DNA from: Mesotaenium endlicherianum
Lineage: Eukaryota; Streptophyta; Zygnematophyceae; Zygnematales; Mesotaeniaceae
NCBI GenBank assembly: GCA_009602735.1
Contig: WELA01011783.1
Location: 256,216-290,614 of the forward strand
DNA length: 34,399 nt
Direction: 5' to 3'
The position numbers and the translations under genes were made by a program. Position 1 is the first letter of the stretch, and each line of letters begins with the position of its first letter. This document shows, piece after piece, positions 9,304-18,450 of this stretch. Under the pieces are notes generated by a model, which was given only the letters and a program-made list of their open reading frames with translations, made no database searches and was not told the origin of the DNA.

Positions 9304-12300
9304 GAAAAGGGGTTTGTCATAAAGAGTCGAGGCGGACATGGTGTCGTGGACACGCTGGCCGGTTGCCGTCCGTGCGCCATGTGTCTGCCGGAGTGTGCCC
9401 GCAGGCCTTACGCATGAGCATGCGCTACAGACGTCTCTGTGGCTGACGGGCGGAGAGCGAGCAGGGAGTTGTCAGTCTCGACAAGGCGTTGTCAGTCTTG
9501 TTCTTGAGGATAGCTGGTCTCATTCCGCTCCGTTTCAGAGCCCTGAAGTCTTACTCGGAGTTTTGCCTTGTGGTTTTGCTCTGCGTGTGTCTCTGCCTGG
9601 AATGTTTGTGCCTTCTGATGGTGACACCCGCACCGCAGGGGCAGCGGATCTTGCTAAGCGATCGGTGGCTGACATGAAGCGGATCTTTCGAGGGGGGGTC
9701 TCTTTGTCAATTCAAGATGATGATAGGACTGGTATAGGTTTACTGTATACCTGCCGTCCGTCTTCTTTTTCTTTTTCTCTATTTTCTTCATGTTTCTGGC
9801 TAGATGTGTGTCTTTCCCTGTGAGTGCGTGCGACTGTGTGCAACTTTGCATCTCTCTGTGGGCCGATGCAAGCGCCGGCAACAGAGGCTGCCACCTGACC
9901 AAAACGCACCCGTCCTCGACGGCACGGGACGCCCGAGCCGCTGCCACCTGGCAGGTACATGTCACTGCCAGCGCGCCTGGAGGACGGCAAGGAGGTGTTC
10001 CGCTTTGCCAGCAAGCGCTCCGTGGAGGAGTACCTCAGGCGGCACCATGCGGGGCTCAGCCTTGACTCTTTCTGGGCCTCCTTTGACTGGAGGGTCCCCT
10101 CTCAGATTCACGACAACGGGGGCAAGTCGGCGTCCACCTCTCGCTTCTACGACAGTACGGGCCGCTTCGTCGTCCCTCGCCCTGACGACTCGGGGGGCAG
10201 AGTGACTTTTGCTCCAGCTCTCCCCCCGGCCGCTGTGCCCTCCCCAGCCGCTGCGCCGTCCGAGCCTAAGCCCAAGCCTAAGCCCAAACCTAAACCCAAG
10301 CCTAAACCCGGGGGCAAGCCCAAAACCCGCACGCAGGTTAGCAGCCAGGGCGCGGTTGGCAGTGGGGCGGACTATGCTCACGGACCCGGGTGGGGCGGCG
10401 GGGCGGGCGGCAGGAGGCCCGCCCCGCCGAGGCCGTACTATGGGCCGCCCGCCAAGAGGGTGAAGACGGGGCTCTTGTACTTCCCCCGGCGCAAGCTGAA
10501 AGCGCTGAAACCGCCGCAAGTGCCGGGGGAAGTGCCACCGGGAGGCTTGAGAGAGATGACGCGTGAGGGGGTGACTGACGCGCGTTCGTTAGGGTTTGGG
10601 GTCGGAAAGGCGACGGGGACGGCTGGAACGAAGAGGCCGCGGGAAGCTGGGTCTGGAGGGGTTCAGGGTTTAACCCCTGCAGAGGTCGGGCTTGGAAGGC
10701 ACAAGGTGAGGGAGGGGGGCGAGGGAGCAGAGGGGGGTGAGGCGCGGGAGCACAAGAGGAGGGGCAGCCCTCTGGGAGCGAGCGCTGCCAGGCCAGCAGC
10801 GGCAGCCCTGGCCGCGAGGGATGCCATGCACGTGCTGCCGAGGACTGTACCCGTGGGGCTGGCGGCTGGGCCGTCGGCAGGTGGCGAACGCAGGCGCGCG
10901 CGGGCTGGTCCCCACCTCGTCATCAAGTTCGTGGGAGCTGGCCAGCCCAGCACCGCCTGTCCGGGGGGCCTGAGCGGTGGCGCCGCCACGTGTCCAGTGT
11001 GCCAGCGGCCCCTTTCCCTGCCTGCCAGAGTTTCCGTGCCCCAAGAGGAGGGGGGGGGGTTTGCTGTGCTGGGAAGCAGGGCAGGGGCTCAGGGTTTAGG
11101 GCTGGCAGGCAGGGGGAGTACAGCAGCCCTGGAGCAGCACATGCAGGGGACTGGGTTTAACTCCCTTCTAGGAACCAGAGGGGGGCCTCTTCACAACGAA
11201 GAGGCGAAATCTCCCACCCTGGAGCTGGGGCTGGGAGGATGTCCCGCGGGTGGGGTTCAGGGTGCCAGGACAGCTGTAGGGTTTAAGAACGGCTCTGAGG
11301 ACAGCCCCTGCGTTGCCTCCCCTGGGTCACCCCCGTTCGCGCCCCTATTGCGCCCAGCCTTGGAGCGCGCTGATGTGCCACCTGGCATCCCGTGTGCCCC
11401 TGGCTCCGCGTCGGGGATCGGGCCTAAAGATCAGAAGAGACTGCAAGAGCAGGCGCTGCAGGCAGAGGAGGAGGAGGAGGACCGAGAGGGCGAGAAGCAC
11501 GCGCAAGGGGGTGGGGGAGCAGGGAGGGCCATGCTGGAGCTGCATTCAGAGAGGAGCCTGGACGTGGGCGGCACCGGCCGCATGACAGCAGGGCTGCTTG
11601 AAGCGGGGTCCTGCTGTGGGCAAGAAGAAGGGGGCCCGGGGCATGACGCCACCAAGGGGGCGCCGGCACCTGGCCCACGGCAGCACGTGATATGCTGCTG
11701 TCAGGTGCGCTTACCCAGCTTTGCTGTACACCCTCTTGAAGTCTGCCTGCGTTGGTACTCGCGGGGGCGCTCGTGTGCACACACACACACACACTTGCGC
11801 GCGCACTCGCACACCCCCCCCCNNNNNNNNNNNNNNNNNNNNNNNNNNNNNNNNNNNNNNNNNNNNNNNNNNNNNNNNNNNNNNNNNNNNNNNNNNNNNN
11901 NNNNNNNNNNNNNNNNNNNNNNNNNNNNNNNNNNNNNNNNNNNNNNNNNNNNNNNNNNNNNNNNNNNNNNNNNNNNNNNNNNNNNNNNNNNNNNNNNNNN
12001 NNNNNNNNNNNNNNNNNNNNNNNNNNNNNNNNNNNNNNNNNNNNNNNNNNNNNNNNNNNNNNNNNNNNNNNNNNNNNNNNNNNNNNNNNNNNNNNNNNNN
12101 NNNNNNNNNNNNNNNNNNNNNNNNNNNNNNNNNNNNNNNNNNNNNNNNNNNNNNNNNNNNNNNNNNNNNNNNNNNNNNNNNNNNNNNNNNNNNNNNNNNN
12201 NNNNNNNNNNNNNNNNNNNNNNNNNNNNNNNNNNNNNNNNNNNNNNNNNNNNNNNNNNNNNNNNNNNNNNNNNNNNNNNNNNNNNNNNNNNNNNNNNNNN

Positions 12301-15300
12301 NNNNNNNNNNNNNNNNNNNNNNNNNNNNNNNNNNNNNNNNNNNNNNNNNNNNNNNNNNNNNNNNNNNNNNNNNNNNNNNNNNNNNNNNNNNNNNNNNNNN
12401 NNNNNNNNNNNNNNNNNNNNNNNNNNNNNNNNNNNNNNNNNNNNNNNNNNNNNNNNNNNNNNNNNNNNNNNNNNNNNNNNNNNNNNNNNNNNNNNNNNNN
12501 NNNNNNNCTTTCCCCCCCCCCTCAAACACGCACACACATATGGTGCATGCACACTCAAGCACGTCCTGGCTGTGTATCCCCGGCTGTGATCCCAGAGAGA
12601 GCTAATGACGTCGCGCTTGTACTCTTGTTTTGTATTCTGGATCCGTCCAGGCAGCCTCCGCGCTGGAGCTTGGTTCTTATTTTCTTTCAGCTTTTGCGAC
12701 TGCTCTCTCCCTTGAGTCGTCTAAAACCTTATCTCGCAGTACCAAGGCTGACAACCTCAAACCCTAATCCCTGGGAAGGGGACATCACTCCTCCCCAATC
12801 ACCAACGTGGTGACACACTGACCTCTGGCTGTCCTGTTCTCGTGGGCTGTCTTTGTTCTGCTGCTGCCAGGTGGCACCCGATGGATCCCGCTGCAGCTCC
12901 GCCGTCCACCTGGAGTGTGCTCTTGGGTCCTCCCAGGAGCACGCTGTGCCGGCCAGGGAGAGTGCCAGCTGTCACAAAGTGCCTCGCGGGGACCACATGC
13001 TGGACGTGGATGCAATTCTCAAACCTCGCCCTGTCCTTGGCACGCACGCTGACAAGGCTGCCACGCCCGCCAGCTCAGCACGCGCTGCCATCACTGCTCC
13101 AGCAGCCCATGATGATGATGACGACTCCCGCCTCCGCCTCACTTCCCACTCTCCCCACCCCCCTCCTCCAGCTTCAGGGGACCTTCCAGGAAGTCCGGGG
13201 GTAGCAAAAGTGACAGCAGTAACCGAAGGGTTGAATTGGGAGAAGGAAACAGAAGCACAAGATGTAGCAGAAGCTGCTCCTCCTCCTGCTCCTGCTTCAC
13301 CTCCTCGTCCTTCTCCTCCTCCCCCGTATACGCCGGAGACTCCTGCCGCAGATTCCAGCCACTTGGAGGGGCTAGAGGGCGCCACATCTGCGCCGCCGTT
13401 GCCTGGGCGTTTGGTTGTGGCGTGCATGTTTGCTATCGAGTACACCTGTCCAGCTTGCAAGCACTCGCACAACCTGAGGCCCCTGATGGGCCGGCTACTG
13501 CAGGAGATGAGGAGCTCGAGCGAGCAAGCGCTCGCGCAACAGTCATTGGGCCTTGCACTGGGGCTCTCGCGGGGCGGGGCCTTGGAGCCGTTCCTGAGCG
13601 ACGCCCTGCGGCAGGTGAGCCCCGGCCCTCATGCTGCCCTGCCTCCTGAGTGCCGAGCTGGCGTGGAGTGGCGGATCCTCTGCCCTCCTTTGTGCGATGC
13701 ACGTGTGTTTGCTGCCTCGCTTTTGACTCCGTGTTTCCGTCCCGTCTTCTCGTTCTCGGTCTCTGTGAGCCTGTTGGGCCTGTTAGACCTTTCTTACAAA
13801 AGATATTGTTTCAGGAGCGCCCTTCCTTATCCCCTCCGCCGTGCTTCCGCCTGCTCCTGCCCTCCTCCTCCACTTCTTCCTCCTCATCCTGCTCCTGCCC
13901 TCCTCCTCGCACAATTCTCATCCTCCTCTTGCTGCTTCCCCTCCTTCCCCCATGCTCCTGCCCTGCCCTCATCCCGTGCTTTCTTGTGGGCATCTGCAGC
14001 TAAGAGCGGGGTCCAGCTGTCAGCGCGTGCACGACCTCCTCAAAGCCCGCGTCCAACGCTTCTTAGGTATCTGCTTTCCGCCCTTAGCCCCAGCCCTCTA
14101 GGACCATAAAGCCTACAAGTTTAGCTTTTGGTGGTCCCAGACACCAACAGCCGTTGTGCTGGAAGAGAGACAGCTGTCGCCACGGGTGGTGCCGAGACAC
14201 TCGCTTCAGCTGGCACAGAGTTGATCTTGATGCGTGGACTCTGATGCTCTCCCTCTTTCTACCTCTTTCTACCTCTTCTCTTGGAAGTAGGGTGGAGGGT
14301 TTTCTTTCCGGGCGGCGAGTCCTCGAGGACAGCCGAGACAAAGGGTGAGGGCGAGGGAGCTTGGGGCCTGGTCCTGTTACGCTGTCCACGACTGGTGCGC
14401 GCTTGCAGCTGGCGGCAGTTTTTAGGGTTTCGGAGGCACAGCAATCTGGGGCCTTGGCCGTCGGGCTGCTCTGGCTCAGGGGGGGGTCCAGCAGTTGGGA
14501 GGCTCTTGCTGGGTTTGAGCATCTCAGCTCTGTCAGCACTCCTCTTTGGCAAGAAGAAGAGGCTCTGAAGTCCCAGCAGGGTTGGGGGTTTTGGGTTCAT
14601 GGCGTGAAGGACACCGGCTGTGCAGCCGACGCCCACGAGGGCCCCCGCTCGTTTTTTTGCGCTCGCTCAGCTTGCGCCACCTGGCCTTGCTGCGGGGCTG
14701 CCACTACCCCCTGATCCGCCTCATCCGGACTCTCAGCTTGAGCTTCCGTCTCTAAAACCCCCGCTCTTAGTCGTGGAACCCTGGAGAGTGACCACACCTG
14801 GCATTCTCCACAGCAACTGGGAGAAAGGATAGTGGTGAAGCGTGCGAGCCTGCCACCTGGCGCTGCCCCCACAGGCTCCAATCGCAGGCTCGGCTGTTGA
14901 CACCCTCCCGCCGACCCTCTCCTGACCCCTCCAGCACCGGTGGGCAAGTGCACCTGCCCCTCTGTACCTGAGCTGGATCAGGGCAAGGCACCGGACGGCC
15001 GAGCACGGGCTTTAGAGTTAGGTTTTGTACATACTGTGAGTGCCCGTCGTGCAAGCTGACTACTGGGCGTCATGCGTAACCCGGGCTCCTCCCCATCCTA
15101 GACCTCAACGTGCCGCGCCAGTGGTGCGCATTCAATGCTTATGTTTATCCGTCTCACGCTTTTGTTTTTTCCCTGTGGGCGGTTGGTAGACTCTTGGGAG
15201 GAGGAGGTGCGCGCTCACAGGCAGCCAGCATCGCCACATCCCGCTCTGCCTCGCCCAGGGTCACCAGCGGCAGGTGCGACGCTTCCTCCCCTCCCGCAAC

Positions 15301-18300
15301 CCTCCTCTCAGCTCTTCTCTGTGTGTGTGCCAGTGTGTCCGTGTGCCCGTCTGCCCTGCTTTGCTGCCGCTTCGCCGATGCTTATGCGTGGTGTGCATGT
15401 ACCAGTGGGCTGTAAGGCGAGCAAAACTTGTGGGCACTTGTGAGCCCCCGCTGCTCGTGCAAGTCCGCGCGCGCGCATGACGGCGCGGATGGGCTTGCTT
15501 GTGCACGTGCTTGGGCTGGGGCCCGGGGGCTAGTGATAGACGAGGGCTCCCAGCGTGTCCATTTCCGCAGGTGGGGGCGCTGAGGGCTGGGGCTCGACGG
15601 CGCCACCTTGTTTCTGCAGCGCGCGCGCGTCCATTCGGAGCTCCTGCGACTGTATGCCTGAGAGGAGTGTCGATTTATTGGTCATGTGTGAGTGTGCGTG
15701 TGCACGTGCGTATCTGTTTGCTCGTGTGCGTGCGCGCACCCCTATATGTGTGTGTGGGTGTGCGCATGGGTGTGCTTGTGTTCGCATGCTTGCGAGTCTG
15801 TTGCACGTGGTCTGAAGCGGACGCCTGGTGTGCTGCTGGCGGGCTTGCTCGCGCAGGGGGGATGGGGCCAGCTGTCGCAGACTGCTCGGAGCCAGCCATA
15901 GAAATGCGAGAAGCGGAAGGAGATGGCCACCGCAATGAGAATAGAGGACAGGGAGGAGATGGGGAAGGAGCCCCGCCACACCTTGAGGAACTTCTTCTGC
16001 TGCCCGTCCAAGGCCAAGTCAACGACCAAGGTGATGGTCAACTGCTTGGTCAACCGCGGTGTCAACCTGAGACCCCGGCCAGGAGTCCAGCCAGTCAACC
16101 AGAGGGGCGCCCCACGGAGGTAGCTAAAGGGGCAGTTAAAGCGCAGTCCCTGCAAGCCGAAGCAAGCGTTCCTCGCCAGACCCCCGCAGAGCTCGGAGGG
16201 GCGGGCCCTTCTCTACTGGAAAAGCAGGAAGCGCATCCTGCTGTGTCCGGCGAGGCAAAGGAAGTCAGGGCGGTTCGGGGCCATAAGGACCACCCCACTG
16301 GAGGCGGCACTGGCAACAGCACTGCTGGCAAGGGTCCTCTGGTGCTGAGCTGTCTGCCCTGGAAGGTGCCACGTGGCCTGCTTGCGTGCAGGCGCCAGAT
16401 GCGGGGCAGCATTTACGAGGACGCTGACGCTGGCGCTGGCGCTGAGGTGGCGGGTCAGGTGCCTGCATCGCCAGGGGGCCCGACAGGTGGCCGTGTCAAA
16501 CTGCTCTTAGACATCCTGGCAGACCTCGACAAGGCTGCGGCCGCGGGCACTCCTAAGAAGGGGGAGAAGGAGAGGGGGCGAGGCAGCGGTGTGGTTGGGT
16601 ATGGGAAGGACGGAGACGGAGGGCGAGGAGGGCGTGGCGGAGCAGCAGCAACGGCAGCAGCAGGCGGTGGAGGAGGAGGGAGAGAGGGGGAAGGGCAGAG
16701 GTTACAAGCGGCTGATACGCCAGGCGAACGCCTGCGTGGGGGCTTTCATCGGAAGAGTGAGGCCCGTACTGAGCTGGCGCCTGCACAGGCTCCCCAGGTG
16801 GCTATCTCTGAGCGAGCCCCGCCTGAGAAGGCCGCAGCCGCAGCCGCTGGTGGTGCAGATTCAGAAAGTCGCCCCCGTGTGTCCTATTCCGGTTCACCTC
16901 TGCCCGGTGAGGCGCCCCCTCATGCGCTCGAGGAGCCCCTGGGATTGGCTGGGCGTGACAGGCTGGAGGGAGAGGCTGTGGACGTGGATGCTGAGGTGGC
17001 AGTTCTGTCCAATTCTGGGTCATGTCGGCATCGAGCCCCAGCATGTGGATGTGAGCCTCGGGGCACTGGAGCACAGGTTGGGGCTGAAGAGGCTGAGGCT
17101 GCAGGTCAGAGCACACCCGCAGACAGTCCAAGAAAGTCATGGCCGAAGGCACAATCGAAGTCAAAGTCCACGCTCAAGGCAAAGCCCGAGTTGTGGTCGA
17201 GGCCGAGCTTGCGGTCTAAGTCTATGGGCGACATGAATCTGGGGAGCCGCGGCCGAGCCGGCGGCGAGCGGAGGAGGAGCAGCAGGCGCAGGAGCAGGAG
17301 CAGCAGCACCGTGAGTACTGCGGTGGGCGTGGCGGGGGGAGGGGTGGAAGCTGACCCTGATCTCGCGAGAGCAGGGAGAGCGAGCCAAAGGCATGCTGGA
17401 GGCGCAGGGGCTGGACTATGTACAGGGGAGGCGAGGGAAGAAGCGGGCGGTGAAGGTCACAACAATGGGCAGCAACCAATGGTTGTGGTAAGCGTTCGAC
17501 TAGCGGAGGCTGAGAAGGGAGGAGACGGCGGCATGGGCGGTCCTGTCGTTGTGCGTACGAGCACACTTGGGAACCAAAGTGCGCTTGAGGCGCGTCGCAG
17601 CCTAGATGACACTCCGCAGGCTTCAGTGGAAGAGCTCTCGTCGGCAGCGGCAGGGAGGATGGAAGGTGAGGCAGGTACAAGGGAGAGCACTTTTCTAAGG
17701 AAGGGGCTGGCTGAGACTGCTGGCAATGGTGCTGCACAGTCTACTTCTGCTGCGGCTGCTGCTGCTGGAGGGGCAGCACCTGCTGCTGAGAAGCTTGCGC
17801 TGTCAGGCACTGGAGGTGCGGACGCCCGCTCGCTGCGGGAGGACAGGGAGCGGGGAGCCTTGGTGCAACAAGCGGATGTTGCTCCGAGAGAAGCCGGGAT
17901 TGCAAGCACAGTGGAAGATATTCCACTCTTGCAGCTTGGAAGAGGGGACAGCAGAGCGGGCATTGGCGCAGGGGGTGGCGCTGGCCCCACCAGTGGGAGC
18001 GGCGGGGTCGGCCATTCTGGGGAGGATGAGACTGTGTTGCCTGTGCGTTTTTCCCTTGGGGGTAGTGGCGGCGTAAATACAAGCAGAGGAAGTGGTGGCA
18101 GCCTTGGGACTGCCGCGCATGTAGGTTCGACGCCACAGCCTACAATGACAGAGCGCAGGGATATAAACGGGAATGTTGATGGTGACTGCTCTCGCCATCC
18201 TCATAGTCACCACCCTCCTTGTCATACAGCGGTGCCAGGTGGCGGCATAGGCGCGAATGATGGTGCGATGGGGTTCACTTTTGAGGTGGACTTGAGGTGT

Positions 18301-18450
18301 AGGAGTATGAGGGAGCCAACGCCAGAGGTGCCCGAGGAGCGGCCAGGTGCGTGCCAAGTGTTGCTTGGAAGAAGCCTCTCCTCCAGGGAGCCTGTAGGAG
18401 CGTGCCAGATGGACATGGCCGAGGTGGAGCGATCGTCCATCAGGTGTTAG
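7588..18450 (+). CDS. Plant OBERON/PHD-like zinc-finger protein gene (whole gene model)
   Basis: Proposed coding exons are 7588-9221, 9955-11704, 12871-13614, 14000-14066, possibly 15190-15273, and 15881-18450. All donors are GT and acceptors AG, and phases match at every junction (2, 0, 0, 1, 1). The joined protein has an N-terminal block (GEGWPYAPQDWP, GDRWGWKVGRR) that continues across intron 1 as a DR-YMSLPARL motif. An ASKRSVEEYLRR/FWASFDWRVPS block follows, then long Ala/Gly/Pro linkers, and a C-terminal Cys/His-rich domain ending EYTCPACKH. From memory this arrangement matches a plant-specific nuclear family (RING/FYVE/PHD superfamily, DUF7081-type N-terminus). It is probably a chromatin reader or transcription regulator. 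The N gap lies inside intron 2. The linkers are unusually long and the start codon is uncertain. Confidence 0.72.
8755..9030 (+). repeat. CAG/GCA triplet-rich tract coding poly-Ala
   Basis: Interrupted AGC/GCA triplets run through the end of exon 1. In the frame joined to the conserved block they encode an Ala-rich linker. The other two plus frames read as poly-Ser and poly-Gln, and the minus strand reads as poly-Leu. The purer stretches (8756-8772, 8930-8960, 9000-9025) are likely to vary in length between individuals. Confidence 0.8.
9222..9954 (+). other. Intron 1
   Basis: The intron starts gtgtgc and ends ccacctggcag. Removing it joins ...FWSDR to YMSLPARLEDG in frame, restoring a DR-Y-x-x-L-P-x-R-L motif that I recall from plant members of the family. 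It holds the CT microsatellite and a long pyrimidine-rich stretch near 9760-9800. Confidence 0.75.
9259..9302 (+). repeat. (CT)n microsatellite
   Basis: About 21 uninterrupted CT units lie inside intron 1, 37 bases after the donor. In a shadow frame they read as alternating Leu-Ser. Confidence 0.95.
9955..11704 (+). CDS. Exon 2: second conserved block, basic region, start of Cys-rich domain
   Basis: It starts YMSLPARLEDGKEVF, followed by FASKRSVEEYLRRHHAG and FWASFDWRVPS, the second conserved block. A Pro-Lys dipeptide run (about 10258-10312) and PPAKRVKTG (about 10448-10471), close to the Myc-type nuclear localisation signal, come next. Long Gly/Ala/Glu-rich linkers follow, including an EEEEED run near 11466. 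The C-x2-C of ATCPVCQRPLSLP (about 10988) may be the first metal-binding pair. The exon ends HVICCCQ at tgtcag|gtgcgc, phase 0. Linker length here far exceeds what I would expect for the family. Confidence 0.7.
11705..12870 (+). other. Intron 2, containing the sequence gap
   Basis: The donor is gtgcgc after ICCCQ and the acceptor is tgctgctgccag before VAPDGSRC. Joining them gives ICCCQ-VAPDG-SRCSSAVHLECAL, which has the Cys/His spacing of an OBERON-type PHD domain. CA-repeat and C-rich sequence flank the gap on both sides. A hidden exon within the gap cannot be excluded, but the in-phase motif across it argues against one. Confidence 0.6.
11823..12507. other. Assembly gap (685 N)
   Basis: A run of 685 Ns has a poly-C stretch and CA/GC dinucleotide repeats on its left and a poly-C stretch on its right. 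It is probably an unresolved microsatellite, and the stated length may be an estimate. All open frames crossing it are artefacts. Confidence 0.97.
12871..13614 (+). CDS. Exon 3: core of the PHD/OBERON-like zinc-finger domain
   Basis: 248 codons, phase 0 at both ends. It starts VAPDGSRCSSAVHLECAL, which carries the Cys...H-x2-C core, followed by SCHKVPRGDHMLDVDAILK. A Ser/Pro-rich and acidic insertion (about 13040-13400) interrupts the domain. It then resumes with FAIEYTCPACKHSHNLRPLM, whose C-x2-C and following hydrophobic helix match the last metal-binding pair and the short helix of OBERON/VIN3-type PHD fingers. The donor is cggcag|gtgagc. Such domains usually read histone tails or mediate protein contacts in chromatin complexes. 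The large insertion inside the finger is unusual. Confidence 0.7.
13615..13999 (+). other. Intron 3
   Basis: It starts gtgagc, has long C/T-rich tracts (13850-13960) and ends gggcatctgcag. It joins ALRQ to LRAGSSCQRV in phase 0. Confidence 0.65.
14000..14066 (+). CDS. Exon 4: short helical exon after the zinc finger
   Basis: This 67-nt exon encodes LRAGSSCQRVHDLLKARVQ and RFL before the donor cttag|gtatct (phase 1). As I recall, plant members have a helical segment of the form (I)LRGSQ...(A)xxLL at the same distance after the last Cys pair. That supports this exon despite its size, but it needs transcript evidence. Confidence 0.55.
15190..15273 (+). CDS. Candidate exon 5 (84 nt)
   Basis: A T-rich stretch ending cggttggtag is followed by 84 nt ending cagcggcag before gtgcga. 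In the phase left by exon 4 it encodes DSWEEEVRAHRQ, followed by a Pro/Ala-rich end, and it leaves phase 1, matching the next exon. The length is a multiple of three, so including or skipping it keeps the frame. It may be a cassette exon or a chance match. Confidence 0.38.
15881..18450 (+). CDS. Last exon: long disordered C-terminus
   Basis: After an acceptor at 15880 (gtcgcag), or 24 bases later at 15901 (ccatag), the phase-1 frame stays open for 2.57 kb to TAG at 18448-18450. The product is rich in Gly, Ala, Glu, Ser and Pro. It has PWKVPRGLLACRRQMRGS and VKLLLDILADLDKAA near 16360-16540, a Lys/Ser-rich stretch near 17130-17230, and a basic RS-like run near 17270-17308. Codons are GC3-rich only in parts. 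In 15902-16123 and 17375-17487 a different frame looks better coding, so small introns may be missed; see findings. No domain is recognised. Confidence 0.45.

Noticed and set aside
10258..10320. Interstitial telomere array
   Set aside because: The repeat is short and imperfect, and is explained by a Pro-Lys coding run in exon 2. Kept only as a wording coincidence.
11701..12813. Four long open frames crossing the N run (both strands)
   Set aside because: They are open only because the Ns contain no stop codons.
15742..16155. Minus-strand frame with a membrane-like stretch (FPISSLSSILIAVAISF)
   Set aside because: GC3 is high but there is no homology I can name. Its end runs into GT-repeat translation (His-Thr repeats), and a plus-strand exon in phase covers the same bases. 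Kept only as a caution in the findings.
16589..17236. 215-codon plus-strand frame rich in Trp and Arg
   Set aside because: The composition is typical of a shifted reading of an acidic/Ala-rich GC-rich sequence. The phase-1 frame has the more natural composition here.
17222..18357. Three long minus-strand frames (17222-17737, 17457-17990, 17803-18357)
   Set aside because: They are long only because of high GC content. No domains, and they mutually overlap in different frames.
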